Origin: Erythroxylum novogranatense
Lineage: Eukaryota; Streptophyta; Magnoliopsida; Malpighiales; Erythroxylaceae
DNA length: 64,000 nt
Reading direction: 5' to 3'
Assembly (NCBI GenBank): GCA_029891385.1
Contig: CM057225.1
Span: forward strand, 13,367,060 to 13,431,059
The notes beneath the pieces are model-generated. The model saw nothing but the letters and a program-made list of their open reading frames with translations, was not told where the DNA came from and ran no database searches. Within the stretch, counting starts at the first letter, position 1. Every line of letters starts with the position of its first letter. Both the position numbers and the translations under genes were made by a program. Below are positions 44,407 to 57,200 of the stretch, one piece after another.

Positions 44407-44892
44407 TAAGCCCCTACTACTCTCGAGTCCGAGCGAAGAGAGGGTCTGAGGAGTACGCAGAGGTTGTATAGCTTCGGTCATAGGGCGACTTCGGGGTTGG
44501 GACGACGGTTGAGCCTTGAGACATAGCTCGTCTGTTGGTCAGCTAAATGGAATGATCGGTCGGTCGGGCAATGCTGTTATAGCCCGGCCATGGGACGGCC
44601 CGGGTAGTTTCAATTGGTCGGGTGCCGACTAGTTGTCTCCATTAGCGGGCGCGTGAAGGCATTTGAGGCATTTATTATTTGACGGCGCACGCCGTCTGAC
44701 AGCCTTTCGAATCAAACGATCGTCTTTGAGTCCGTTACTCACCGTCCCTCACGTCCTTTCAACCGCTCGCGTCCTTTCGCATTTCGATTAACCCTAATCG
44801 GTCCCCGTTCAGATCGAGACGCGTGTCCAGAAGCAGCCTGGATTCTCTCCACGCGTCGAGTTTCCGCTGGATCGCGCTTAAAACGCTTTCCT

Positions 44893-44898
44893 TATAAA
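44893..44898 (+). promoter_or_regulatory. candidate TATA box of the antisense ORF
   Basis: TATAAA about 190 bp upstream of the ATG at 45091, in a stretch that reads like a 5' UTR. It may serve the plus-strand ORF inside the gypsy element; only position and sequence support this. Confidence 0.35.
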
Positions 44899-45090
44899 TT
44901 TTCGTACGATGACGGTTTATGCGTTTCTTCACTCTCATTTCATTCTTCTTGTCTTCTTGCTTTCCTCCGCACTCTCTTACTTTCGGTTTCCTGAAGTTTT
45001 CTTTGGCGTTGCAGAACCTCCGATCTTTTTCCACTAAATAGGTACGTCTGCTTTTTCATTCTCCTCTTCTAAATTTCCTCCTAGTGAGTC

Positions 45091-47310
45091 ATGTCGCTCA
45101 TCGGTTCCCTGAGTGGGGTTTCTTCAAGCGATAGTATTGACGAGAGGTCGTCGGAGGTTATGATTGGGAAGACTGCGATGTCGAGGTTGGGAGATGTTGA
45201 AGAGATTGCGACAAGAGAGCGGAAAGATGGGCTGGTGGTGAGGGAGCCACCCAAAGGTAGATCGAGGATGTCCGCGGCGGAGTTGAGGCGGTCGATTCTT
45301 AGGAATAACATTCCTCGACGGAGCCTAGGTTGGCCTCGGGAATGAAGGAATTGGCGATAGTGCATGTGGGTGGTTCGCCGTTTGAGTATTTTTCTCGATT
45401 CGGCCTGAGGCTACCGTATCGTCGATCGTGGATGAAGTGTCGTTGGATACCGCTTAAGGCGAGTCGATTCCTCCGAATGGGTGGAGGTTCATAAATGGGC
45501 TTGCTTTGTTGTGCCACCAATTTGGCTATCCGCCTTCAATCGGCATCTTGCGTCACTTCTTGAGAATGAGCCAGAGTCCGAGCTCGGGGTGGGATCCTTC
45601 CACGATGTATAAGGATGCTCAGATCGCCAAATAGGACGTCCGCAAAATGCGGTTGGCGAACTAAATACTTCTTCGTGAAGCCACTGGGGGCTGCTTCCGA
45701 GTCCCAGCCGTGGAGGTATCCCCAAGCCGAGCGATGGAATGATTCATCAAGTCTGTTCCTTTCTAGAGAGGAACGAGAAGTGGTCGGCAGATAAAGGAGC
45801 TCGCCAAGATAACTTCGCTTCGGCTTATTTGGGATACGACGAGGGTCTCACCACTCGCTTCTGATTGATCCCCCGCCACGAGTTAGCGGCTAGGAGAGGA
45901 AACCGCTCCGCCTGGTTGACCCCTCATGGTTGAATTGTTTTCCTTGCTTGTAGGTTTTTGTTCGATTTCTAACTTGCTTTCTTTGTTTGCGCAACCATGG
46001 TCAAGGTTCATGCTTTCCCCGGCCCTCCCAAGTCTGGCAAGGGTAAGCGTAAGGTCACCGGGTTTTCGGAGCCTCAAGGACAGGCGGATAGGGGAGAGGC
46101 TAGTTCAGCGGTTGCTCGGCCCATTGCTTCTGGACAACGGGATGCTCCGCCACCGCCCCCCGAGCCATTCATGGCGCCATTGTGATCGTCCCTTTGGTCC
46201 GAGCCTGGTTATAATCGAGGAAGAGGAGGAGGTCGAACGGCCTCTGAAGAGAAGGAGGGCCGTCGGAGCCCCCGTCCAATCTCCTCGTCCTTTGGTGGTT
46301 GCTCGTCCTGCAGTGGTCGACCAATCTCCCCGTCCTTCGGACCAACTTAAGGGAAAGGAGAAAACGGGTGACGCCGGGCAGTGGGAGTCTCTGATCAAGC
46401 TGCCCAGGGACTCCTTGATTATTGACTTCGACGTGTCTCGGCATATCATGGAAAGGATTACTCCTCCATGGAAGGGAGAAATTGGTCCAGAGGAGCAATG
46501 AGGATATGGGGTCTCTACTCCTGCGTGGTTGCCTCACGGAGCTCGATGATGTCATTCGAGACGGTGCGGCGTCTAGAGGTTCCAGGATCGGGCGATTCAG
46601 ACTGCAGGAGCAAATGCAGGCTTTGAAGGACGAGCTTTCGAAGGCAGAAGAGGAGAGAGACCTTCTCAAGGCTCAGAATTCTTCTTTAGAGGAGGAGAAG
46701 AAGATTCGGGAGGAGGCAGCAAATGTTTTGAAAGCCCAGGTTGATACAGGGGAGGAGGAGATGCGTGCCTTGAGAGCTCAACTCACCAAGGAGATGGCGG
46801 TGAGGAGCAAGCTGTCCGAGGAGTATACAGTGTTGCGGGGGTAGTGGGAGTCGGAGAGGGTGCTGAAGGAGAAAGCTCTCCGAAACCATGCCCAAACCGA
46901 GGACATGTTGAGGAGGGTGCAAACCTCCGTGAAGGAACAAAGAATTGAGGCGATCCTGCGGTGGCAGAGGCGATTCTTGCAGGACGAGTGCTTGGAGTAC
47001 TCCTGCGACCTGGCCCTCATGATCCTGAAGAATTGTTATAACGCCTGCGTTCTGAGGGTCTGATGGTCCTTCGCTCGAGAACTTTGCCGAGCCGTTGCTT
47101 CCTACCGCTCTTGGCCTTTCTCTAGAGGAAGTGACAGAGAGAGCTCTGGAGGAGCGGGGATCGGTCCCGAATGAAGAGATGGACCTTAGCTCGGCCGAGG
47201 AGGACGAGCTTCCTCCTGATGATGCTTCTGTCCCCGCTTCGACTTTCCCTCCTGATTCCGGGGCTTCCCCTGTATACTCCCCCGGGTATTCTCCCTCTAC
47301 GGAGTTTTGA
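45091..47310 (+). pseudogene. antisense ORF of the gypsy element (coiled-coil protein), degenerate
   Basis: The frame opens with MSLIGSLSGVSSSDSIDERS and continues, after stops and frame changes, through VHKWACFVVPPIWLSAF and SFHDVYKDAQIAK. It continues to a nuclear-type basic patch (PLKRRRA) and DFDVSRHIMERITPPW. About 46580-46980 encodes a strong coiled coil (LQEQMQALKDELSKAEEE, RALRAQLTKEMAVRSK) cut by one stop after EEYTVLRG. The end is an acidic, Ser/Pro-rich tail finishing at 47310. Antisense ORFs between pol and the 3' LTR are described in Tat-type elements; their function is not known. Host-gene origin is less likely because it lies inside the LTRs. Confidence 0.7.
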
Positions 47311-47489
47311 AGCTCACCTGGTCGGGCTTGTGACCAGGGCCACTTTATCAATATAATCTTTACCTTTGCTTCATTTCTTTCTGATGTCTCTTTCCGTATT
47401 CATACTCTTTACTTTCAATGTATGTTGAGTTACGATGAAATTGCTCATAGTCGGCCGATTTCAAAGTCGGCGTATAGTAGAGTTCAATT

Positions 47490-48045
47490 CGGGGTCCCAA
47501 GGATCTCGTCTTGGCGACCCGACCGACCGTAGTCGGTCTATGGAGAATGTCGAGCAATGGCGATAGCAAGGAACCCAGGGATCTCGTCCTGGTGACACGG
47601 CCGACCGAAGTCGGCCTATGGGGAACGCCGGGCAATGGCGATGGCGAGGGACCCAGGGATCTCGTCCTGGCGACCCGACCGACCGACCGAAGTCGGCCTA
47701 TGGCGAATGCCGGGCGATGGCGATGGCGAGGGACCCAGGGGTCTCGTCCTGGCGACCCGACCGACCGAAGTCGGCCTATGGCGAATGCCGAGCGATGGCG
47801 ATGGCGAGGGACCCATGGATCTCGTCCTGGCGACCCGACTGACCGAAGTCGGCCTATGGAGAATGCCGGGCAATGGCGATGGCGAGGGACCCAGGGATCT
47901 CGTCCTGGCGACCCGACCGATCGAAGTCGGCCTATGGAGAATGCCGGGCAATGGCGATGGCGAGGGACCCAGGAATCTCATCCTGGCGACCCGACCGATC
48001 GAAGTCGGCCTATGGAGAATGTCGGGCAATGGCGATGGTTGATTG
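47490..48045. repeat. 78-bp minisatellite (about seven units) in the gypsy 3' region
   Basis: The landmark GACCCAGGG or its variants falls at about 47492, 47571, 47650, 47732, 47810, 47888 and 47966. The last three steps are exactly 78 bp. Each unit has GATCTCGTCCTGGCGACCCG, CGACCGAAGTCGGCCTATGG and GGCAATGGCGATGGCGAGGG. Since 78 is divisible by three, all frames on both strands stay open through the array; these are not genes. A CGACCGA duplication makes one unit 82 bp. Confidence 0.95.
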
Positions 48046-48227
48046 AATTTTTATTCTTTGTCACGCATAATGGAACTTTACATTGCCGAGAAATCTGAAA
48101 ATCGCTTTATTGATGATAACAAAGGCATGGGCCGTTAAAAAACCTGTCTGGCAGGGACAGGAAAAAGGTTCCCACGCGTTGCATACAAAAATGGTAATAA
48201 GGGAAGATTAACTAAAATAAAACTTAT

Positions 48228-51200
48228 CTATTGGTAGAAAGCCTTCAAATTCTGTGAGTTCCAAAGCCTCGGTAGAATCTTCCCTTTCTCATCGCTGAGG
48301 ATGTAAGAACCATGCCCGACTTGCTTAATCACTCGATAGGGTCCTTCTCACGTCTGCCCGAGCTTTCCTGGATGCTTTCCAGCCGCCTTGGCTTTTCGTA
48401 GGACGTACCCACCTACCTTTACATCGCTTGGCTTGACCCTTCTGTTATAGAACTTGGTCGCCTTTTGCCTGATGGCTTCTGAGCGAGCGGCTGCCCTTTC
48501 TCTATCCTCGCTAAGGAAAACGAGCTCTGCTCTGCGGGCTTCATCATTCCGCTCTTCTTCATAGCCCGACACCCTCTGATTGTGCAATGCCGCTTCTATT
48601 GGAACCAGGACTTCTGCCCCGAAGGTCATCCTGAACGGGGTCTCCCCTGTGGCTCCGTTCGGTGTGTTTCTATATGCCCACAATACTTCATCTATTTCTT
48701 CCACCCAGGTCTTTCGGCCGTCCAGGCGCTTCTTGAGGGCGCTCATTATCTTTTTGTTGGTGTTCTCCGCGAGACCGTTGCTTTGGGGATGGGCTACCGA
48801 AGTCAACCGTAGCTTGATCTTTAGTCGGTCGCAGAAATCTCTGAACTTGCAGTTGTCGAACTGTCGACCATTATCTGTGACCAACACCATAGGCATCCCG
48901 AAGCGGCATAGTATATTTTTCTTAATGAAACTTTCCACCTTCCCCTCGGTGATTGTAGCGACAGACTCCGCTTATACCCACTTGGTGAAATACTCCACTG
49001 CCACTATCAGGAATTTCTTTTGCCCGGGACCGAGAGGGAAAGGCCCCAGTATATCCATTCCCCATCGAGCGAAAGGATAGGATGGCTCACGATTTGCATT
49101 CGCTTCGGTCGGTGGTGGACAGTCATTGTTTCTCTGGCAGGCCTCACATCGGTCAACCTTTTCTTGACAATCTCTTCTCATTTTCGGCCAGTAGTACCCC
49201 TGTTTGATCAATCAGTGAGCCAACATTCTGCCCCCTATGTGATTTCCGCACATCCCTTCGTGGACTTCAGCCATTGCCTGCTCGGCTTCTTCCTCATTCA
49301 AGCATCAAAGCAGCGGCCAGTCGTAGGACTTCTTATACAGAGTGCCGTTAACTACTGTGTACTCGGCGGCCTTTATTCTTAGTTTCTTGGCTTCCGATGT
49401 GTCTTCTGGTTGTTTTCCTTCTAAAAGGTACTGTGTAATTGGTTCTGTTCAACTCGACCGACCAGTATTTACGTTGAGAGCTTCCTCGGTTTTCTGAATG
49501 CTAGGCCGATCAAGTCGTTTGACCAGAACATTATTTATAGCATCACGGTCGGAAGCCATTTTCGAGAGTGCATACGCTTTAGCGTTTTGAGCTCGTTCTA
49601 TTCTGCTGATTGAGTACTGCTCGAAATTGCCCAACTCTTGTTTTACTAGCTCCAGATACTTGATCATGTTGTTCCCCTTGGCCTCATACTGCCCGGTGAC
49701 TTGGCCGACTACCACTGGTCATCCTATATATCTTCAAGCGCTTCACCTCCATCTCCTTGGCGAGTTGGGCGGCTATCGAGCCTCATATTACGCCTCGTTA
49801 TTGAGGCTTTGAATTCTAGCGAAGGGCGTACTCCACCTTGTCTTCCAAATGCGGTGACTACTCCCGCCTCCGCATCCCTCGACATTGATGATCCATCAAC
49901 AAACAAGCTCCAAAGGGAATCGCTCGTCTTCGAGCTCGGTTGGCTCATCTCTGCGATGAAGTCCACCAACACTGCGCTTTAATGGTCGTGCGGGGCTTGT
50001 ATTGTATATCGAACTCTCCCACTCTACCGCCACTTTATCACCGACCAAGTTTGAGTTTTGAAGGCACTGCTCGAGCGGTTGGTCGGTCCATACCTCAATA
50101 GTATGACTTTGGAAATAAGGCCTCGACTTTACGGCTGCCATTATCAAGGAGAGGGCGAAGCTTCTACGGGCGATATCGCGTTTACGCCGGTCAACACTTC
50201 TATCGACATAGTAGACGGATGCCGCCGCTTCCTTCCGATCGGATAAGTATCATACTGATCGACCCATCTCAGAATCGCCAAGTATAAGATCGATTCTTCC
50301 ATTCTACCGGCTTTGCAGAATAGGCGGCCGGACAAGTATTGCTTTAAGTGTTGGAGAGCTTTTCGACTCATCCGACCATTGAACCGGGTCACGTTCGCCT
50401 TCCTCGGACTTTGAAAACGGAGGCACTTATCTCCCGATCGGAGATGAACACCTTTCCAAATAAATTATCCGACCGGTCAATATCTGGACATCTTTTAGGC
50501 ATTGTGGCGAAGGCATCTGTATGATGGCCTCAATCTTCTCTGGATTAGCTTCGATTCCCCGCTGAGTGATCATAAACCCCAGGAATTTCCCGGATGCCAC
50601 CCCAAACATGCATTTTTCCGGGTTTAGCTTCATCTGGAATTTATTCAAGGTCTGGAAGACTTCTTGGAGATCTTGTACATGCTCCGCGGACGTCTTACTT
50701 TTGACCACCATATCGTCTACATAAACTTCCACAGTTCGGCCAATCTGTTTTGTGAAGACTTCTGTGACGAGCCGTTGATAGGTCGCCCCGGCATTTTTCA
50801 AACCGAAAGGCATTACTTGATAGCAATATGTGCCTCGGTCGGTTATGAAGGCGATTTTTTCTTCATCCTCCAGGCTCATTTGGATCTGATGATAGCCCGA
50901 GAAAGCATCTAGGAAGCTGAGTAGCTCATGGCCCGAGGTGGAGTCTACTAGTTGGTCGATCTTAGGCAAGGGGAAGCTGTCTTTTGGACACGCTTTGTTC
51001 AAGTTGGTGAAATCTATGCACATTCTCCACTTCCCGTTCTTCTTTTTCACCAAAACGACATTGGCAAGCCATTCTGGATATTTGACCTCTCGAATGAAAC
51101 CGGCCTCCAGCAACTTCGCTACTTCCTTCTCGATCACTTCCTGTCGCTTCCTCATCGTGCCATCGCTTCTTTTGTCTAATCGGCTGCGGTCATGCGAATA

Positions 51201-52230
51201 CCGAGGAGTGCGATGCGATTGATCGAGAAATTCGGGCATGTCGCTCGGTACCCAATGGCGACTTGTTTTCCACCAAACATCTGGATTCTTTAACCAGTCC
51301 CTCTCGCAATGGAACCTAGGTTTGTGAACTTAGAAGGATCGGCTTCATCCAAGACGACCCGCTGCGTTTCTTCCATCGGGTTCAATCTCTCCGCCTCTTC
51401 GTCGGTTCTTACATCAAGAGAACTCGTCGAGACTACCGCCTGCCTAATGTTTTAGTCTCCGCTAAATAACATTCCTCGGCGATTCTCTGTTGATCCTCGA
51501 CGATTGCCTACCTACCCCTGTGGGTGTCGGGAACTTCATAACTTGGTAGTAAGTGGAGACGACCGATCTAAGGGCATTTTGAGTAGCTCGCCGATTATTG
51601 CATTATATGCCCTTGAACTTGACGACCGAGAACTCAACGTCCCTTTCTATCCGATATGGTTTCGCCCAAACTTCACCTTCAAATACACCCTGGGCGAATG
51701 GGTGGCCGACGCCTTGCCATACTCCTTTAATGGGGCCGTCAGAGGTAATAGTCATTCCTCGGGTACCTTCATTTGCTTGAAGGCCTCATAGACAAAGAAT
51801 CGACCGAGTGCCGTGTCGATCATTACCCGTTCACCTCAGATCCGTCCATGTTCGGTTTACCACGAGGGCATCGTCATGAGGGCAACTTACTCCATCGAGG
51901 TCGGACTCATCAAATGATATCACCCGCCGCTCTCCTTGGCTTTTTGGTGTGTGAGTCTTTGTCGACTGCTTTGGCATATCTTTTCTTCCTTTAGTGGTGG
52001 ATCCCATTGCATTTCCGCGAATATTGTATTGATGACCCCACCGGTCGGTCTTCTTCACGCCAAACATTTCGTCGTTCCTTTCCTTGATCGCCTCTCTCTC
52101 TTCTCGTCGGTCATCTCAGTATTCGTGTTCGTCGCCCTTCATTTCGCTCATTTCGATTCGTATGATCGCTCTATTGTCTGTCCGACCGCTCTGCGATCGG
52201 CATTTTGTTCGTGTTTCACGAACCGGCCTA
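48228..52230 (-). pseudogene. gypsy pol: protease, RT, RNase H, second RNase H, integrase
   Basis: Protease remnant near 51780-51835: IDTALGRFFVYEAFKQM, where an aspartic protease normally has DTG or DSG, here DTA. Reverse transcriptase at 50427-51239: WRMCIDFTNLNKACPKDSFP, LDAFSGYHQI, MPFGLKNAGATYQRL and YVDD (codons 50712-50723). RNase H follows to about 50000. A second RNase H-like domain is at 49449-49972 (LFVDGSSMSRDAEAGVV, then VKQELGNFEQYSISRI and AYALSKMAS). Integrase zinc-binding region: a stop at 49212-49214 just before LIKQGYYWPKMRRDCQEKV and DRCEACQR. Core: WGMDILGPFP, a TAA at 48972-48974, then VTDNGRQFD and PQSNGLAENTN. The reading ends at 48228. Acidic core residues are kept but the frame is broken at several places. 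Confidence 0.9.
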
Positions 52231-52276
52231 ACCTTCCCTTTTGAATGAGGAGTTCGATCTCTTTTTTCAATCGCCA

Positions 52277-53408
52277 TCAATTTTTCGTGTCGTGACCGAC
52301 CTCTCTGTGGAAACGGCAATACAAGTTGGGGTTCCTGTCCTTATAAGGGGTCTTCATTTTTTCCGGCTCTCGGATAGTTTTCCCATCCGCTCTCACAGCC
52401 GCCAGTACTTCTGCATATGTCTTGTTTAGTGGAGTGAACTCCTGCCGATATCCTCGTCGATCACCGGCCTTCTCGGCCGATGGTTTTTTGCCGCTTGTCG
52501 AATGCCCGCCTATCATTTGGCGGCGATCATCCGTCCGACGTCTCGTATTTTTCAGCACTTCTTCAAGCTGAATGTACCTGTCCGCCCTGTTTCTTATTTC
52601 CTGGACGGATCGAGGCTGATCGAGGGCTAATGATTTCTTGAACTCCTCGTCCCTCGTATTATTCATGGCGCGGCCAAGCGTGGACGAGCAAGTGAGTCGA
52701 GAACCTCGACCGCTTCATTGTTAAACCGGGTGATGAACTCCCGCAAACTCTCATTCCTCCCTTGGGTGAGTTGCATCACCTCCAAAGCTGTCTTCTGCGG
52801 TCGCTTACTCGTAGCGAACTGATTCAGGAATAACTTCTTGAAATCTTCAAAACAAGTGATACAGCCCGAGGGCAAGCTGTTGAACCATCGCCGAGCTCCC
52901 TCTTGGAAAGCCGTGCAGAAAGCCTTACACTGGATAGCGTCCGGGACACAATGTAGGTTCATCATGGACTGGAAGTGCTGCAAGTATCCAAGATCTCCGG
53001 AGTAAAGGGAGAGCTGTACTGCGCCGTCGGGCGGTCTGGACGGAAGCTCATAGCCGCATTAATCCGATCGTCCACGATTTTTTCTAGGTTTTGTGTTTGG
53101 TGGCGATCGGTCATCATGCTGGTTTGTCGCGCAGCCTGTCGCGCAGACGTCTGTTGTTGCGCCGGCTGGGACTGCAGGATCTGGCGAATCAACAGATCGG
53201 CTGCTTCCTCGATCTGTTTTCTGGTCAGGACGGAGTGCACAGCCGGAATAGGTTCTGTACCTGATCGGTGTTGAAGATTCGGGTGTGTACTGGGTGCGAC
53301 GTTATCCTCCACAGCCACGCTCTGCTCTTCCTGTTCCAAGGTGTGAGGTTGCTGTTGATCGTTAGGATCAGAGGATTCCGTGCGAGAGGCATGCGGTGCA
53401 GGCGGCAT
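52277..53408 (-). pseudogene. gypsy gag, frameshifted
   Basis: ATG at 53408 opens MPPAPHASRTESSDPNDQQQ and a Gln-rich N-terminus. The frame changes near 52970 and again near 52665. The middle part is the retrotransposon gag domain (ARRWFNSLPSGCITCFEDFK, ALEVMQLTQGRNESLREFI). The last part ends in a zinc-knuckle-like YCRFHREVGHDTKN, whose final cysteine position is a TGA (52277-52279). Gag builds the particle that packages element RNA; this copy could not make a full product. Confidence 0.88.
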
Positions 53409-53527
53409 AATTGCAGTGCAAACCTGAACCTAGACATCGATCGCTAGGCGCGACAGCGACTACATCAGAATTCGTCGCCGCCGCCTGGCTGATTTGTGTG
53501 GTTCTGGACGTGGTTCCAGGAAGTCGG

Positions 53528-53545
53528 GCCCCACGGTGGGCGCCA
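53528..53545 (-). promoter_or_regulatory. gypsy primer-binding site, tRNA-Lys type
   Basis: Minus-strand TGGCGCCCACCGTGGGGC starts two bases inside the 5' LTR. It differs at one position from the complement of a tRNA-Lys 3' end as known for Lys-primed retroelements. Confidence 0.75.
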
Positions 53546-53547
53546 AT

Positions 53548-53981
53548 TGGTTCTGCCGGATTCAGGCTGAACGGTGCGTTGCCGTTTGGATCCATGAGTT
53601 GGCAACCTTCTGCGTTGTTCTTCGACGTAAATGTACCTGCAAAACAAGGAAGGCTCGTCGGGGGTGATGTCTCGATTAGTCCCTCCGACGCTCAAGTAAG
53701 TTTTCTGGTGAAGGTGGGAATCGATGTAGAGAAAAACAAATTAGGTTATGATCTCGTACCTCAATTATGGAAAAAAATACCTTATATATGGAGCAATAGC
53801 TAGGTTTAGGTCTTCACGTCGTGTGCATGGAGGTCTCTCACATGGAGACGGGCTGAGGAGAACGTGGATTGGGCTTGGGCTCGACATAGCCATTGGGTAG
53901 GAGACTGATCTTTGATGAATGGACCGATCGGCCCATGGGTCGTCTTGACTGGGTCCGGGCCCAGCACGGTCAACCCGACCA
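53548..53981 (-). repeat. gypsy 5' LTR (434 bp)
   Basis: On the minus strand it runs from TGGTCGGGTTGACCGT at 53981 to GAACCA at 53548. It is the partner of 43975-44406. Confidence 0.93.
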
Positions 53982-53986
53982 CATTC
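53982..53986. repeat. target-site duplication CATTC, right of the gypsy element
   Basis: Partner of 43970-43974. Confidence 0.9.
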
Positions 53987-54236
53987 CTTATTAGCTAATA
54001 GTTTGATATGAGTGCTGGTTTACTGACCATGATTTATTTACTGTCAATTTAAGCAATATATTTCATATAATCACTTTTTTGTGAAAGAAAGCAATATATT
54101 CTTACATATGACTATCTTTATTATTGTTGGTCATACAGCTACTTGTTCAGTTATTGGCCCCTTAATTGATGTTACTCTCTAGTATAAGCTATTGAAGTTG
54201 AAGCTTAAATTTTTTTGCATCTTATTTGTAACACCC
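53987..54236. other. host spacer between gypsy element and solo LTR
   Basis: AT-rich sequence without a recognisable gene. It ends with TTATT, the left target duplication of the solo LTR (54232-54236). Confidence 0.6.
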
Positions 54237-57200
54237 CACTCCCACGCGACCTGAACCCGATATCAACGATGATATCCGAGTCCGTGCCCCGCGAGGGTGG
54301 CGTGCTAAAACACTCATTCAGTAATCGATACATTTTTTTAAAACAATATATGCAGAATTCAATGCATAATTTGGGTCCTCATTTAATCATATACAATTTC
54401 ATTATGCACAATTTCCAATAGCCACTTGGGCCCATTTCTCAAATACAAAAATACACTTTATTACATAAATAAAGATATGCAATGCAGACGTGAACTGATC
54501 CCGACTTCTATCCTTCACTTGAATCCTACAATTATACTCTCGTTGGCTTAACGGGGTATTCTTCCGATTCTGAAAAATAATTGCAAATTTTAGGTGAGTT
54601 TTGCGAACTCAGTGAGTGACCATCATCGATGGCTCACTCATCACATATCACATAAGACATATATCTCATACTGATCGCACATGATCATATTATTTCACAT
54701 TCAATCACTGAACCAATCTCACTTTATTTCCTATATCACATTGTTTCCCATATTCATATCATTTCATTAACAACTATATTGAATCACATAAACTTGTTTA
54801 GTTATTTTGCATTCAATATCATTTAATCATTTATATCATGCATACTCAGTGTATATGAGACTCACTTTCCAATTGTTACTCTGTTGTGACCGAGTGCCTG
54901 AACTGTCCCGTATAGGGCTCATTGATAGTTGTCCCATGTAGGGCTCATTGATAACTATCCCATGTAGGGCTCATTAATCGTTGAGCTTGTAGCTCTGATC
55001 GGTGGCTACTCTAGTCACAACAGCCATTATATGACATGCATTTATGAAATGAAATGCATCACTCACAATTTTGTAAACCCATTCATTCCCATATTATCGG
55101 ACCTTAGTCCGGCATTTAACCTTAGTGTTGAGGATTCAATCGTCATTCATATGCATTGAAATGCATCACTCATAATTGCATGCTTTTATTCAATCATTTT
55201 AAACTTATCACGGACCGTAGTCCGTATGCAATGATAGTTGAGAAATCACACTTTCACTTGCATGCAATTTACACATTCAGGAAACACATAGCAATCACTC
55301 AATACATTTAGTTCTTCCAATTCACAAACAAATAGCACTTCAATATCCAAGTCAATCATCACAATCATCGGACCTCCTGTCCGAAACTCCACATATTCAA
55401 TCACATTTACACAATCATCCAATAGTTAAATAATACAAGAATTCAATTAACAAACAATAAAGTAAGACCATCTAGGTCTACTCACAGTACGCTCCAAATT
55501 AGCAGTTGCTTCCAATTTCTGGAAACGTCTGTCTGCAGACTTGTGACCTGCACAACCCATTTATGCAATACGTTGCACACACATTAATAATGTTGCACCA
55601 CTATAAGCATTTATTCATGCAATTATATGTACAATGCATGTTCATGACAATCCCGGGTATTTTTCCAAAATGAACTTTCGGGTCCGCTATTCACGTTCAA
55701 TAAGAAAGTGAAACTAATGAAATTTGGTCATACCCTCTTCTAGACATGTGTTCCCCTATGTCTTATGAATCCATTGACACCAAGATCACTCAATTTGGTT
55801 TAGTAGATTGGGAGATATACCTCAAACATTGGAGGATTGTTCTAAGTGTACTAAACCCAATTCTATCTCGAATTTGAACATCTTAGGAATTGAAGAAAAA
55901 TTTATCTTCTTCATATGATTTGTAGCCCTATATCTTAAATTTACTACAAAGAAATAATCATCTCATTTGGAATCCTATAGCTCTAGATATAAGCAAAACA
56001 TTGAACTCTATTCAGTAAAACTACTCCCGTTGACAATGTTCCAATAGACTCTCACACTTTCATTTGATCAATCTCTTTAAATTTAACTCCAATTAATACA
56101 AATTTTGATGGAGATATTGTAAAATGTGTTAGGAACCCATTGCCACAAGAATCAAGTCATTTGGAGCTCTAGAGAAGGAGTTACAGTCAAAAGAAGCAAC
56201 CATGTTCATAACTGTCCTCCAATCGAACATACTTTGACGCAAATGCCATAACTTTCGTTCTAGATGTCGGAAAGACTTCTTTCTTGTACGGTTGGAAAGA
56301 ATACATATAGGGATACAAATTTTATGAAGGTTAAAAATTCTAATTCTGTCGTTAAGAGGTCCAAAACACACAGTCAGGCCGTGTAACATTCCATCCCAAA
56401 TCACATGATCTGTGTGAAATTCACACGGTCAGATCGTGTAACCTACGGGTACCACCAATTTTTCACCCTCCAAGACCCCTCCAAAGGGTCCTAAACCCAT
56501 TCTAACCTTTCATACACTCTTAAACATCCCCAAATCACCTATTCTTAAGCAATTAGCACTCCAAAATCATTAAACACTAGTTACACTTCCTTCACTCCTT
56601 TCATCCATCAATCTTAACTTCACCTTATCCTTCCCAATTTTCCACTCTTTTTCCATAACCTACCTTAGTTCAACATAGTATTACTCCAAGCTTAAGATCA
56701 TTCATTCCAAGTGATGGAAACCATTCATACACAAGCCATATCCCCTAGTTAATCAAACACTCTAAATGAAACACAATCCTATACCTTTATTCACAACAAT
56801 TTCAACACTCACATTTGAGATTCTTCAAGACAAAATTCACAATCAACATCTTCATAAGAATTGTAGTCAATTTCCTCTAGTTTCACTTAAACTAAGCCTC
56901 AACTCATTTGGACAATTATAGAAGAAATTATGACTATGCAATTGAAGCACACTCAAAGATCAAGCTATTGAAATTTTCCAGATTTTTCTTCTTCAATCAT
57001 TTAAGCAACATTTAACTCTTCTATTCCATCTCATGCCTAGATCATCTTTTCCAGGACAATTCCTCATCAATCCCTACCTAATTCAATTCAAGAAATCACT
57101 CACAAATAAAGCAAAAGCTACAATTTATCATAATCCCAAAACAGGGCATACACAAATGTATATCCATTATAACCACTTTCTACATTCAACCATCAACTCT

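Larger units (their letters stand above)
43975..53981 (-). mobile_element. full-length Ty3/gypsy retrotransposon, Tat (Retand-like) type
   Basis: The 10007-bp element has two LTRs (43975-44406 and 53548-53981) flanked by CATTC. On the minus strand it runs from 5' LTR to primer-binding site, gag, protease, reverse transcriptase, RNase H, a second RNase H-like domain and integrase, the gypsy order. Between pol and the 3' LTR lie a 78-bp minisatellite and an ORF on the opposite strand. The extra RNase H and an antisense ORF in this position are known features of the Tat lineage. Stops and frameshifts are present in every coding section, so it is intact in structure but not in coding. Confidence 0.93.

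Noticed and set aside
46105..47351. Minus-strand open frames opposite the gypsy antisense ORF
   Set aside because: Low-complexity mirror frames of the coiled-coil coding sequence with no retroelement domain.
47511..48098. Long open frames on both strands
   Set aside because: They result from the 78-bp minisatellite, whose length is a multiple of three.
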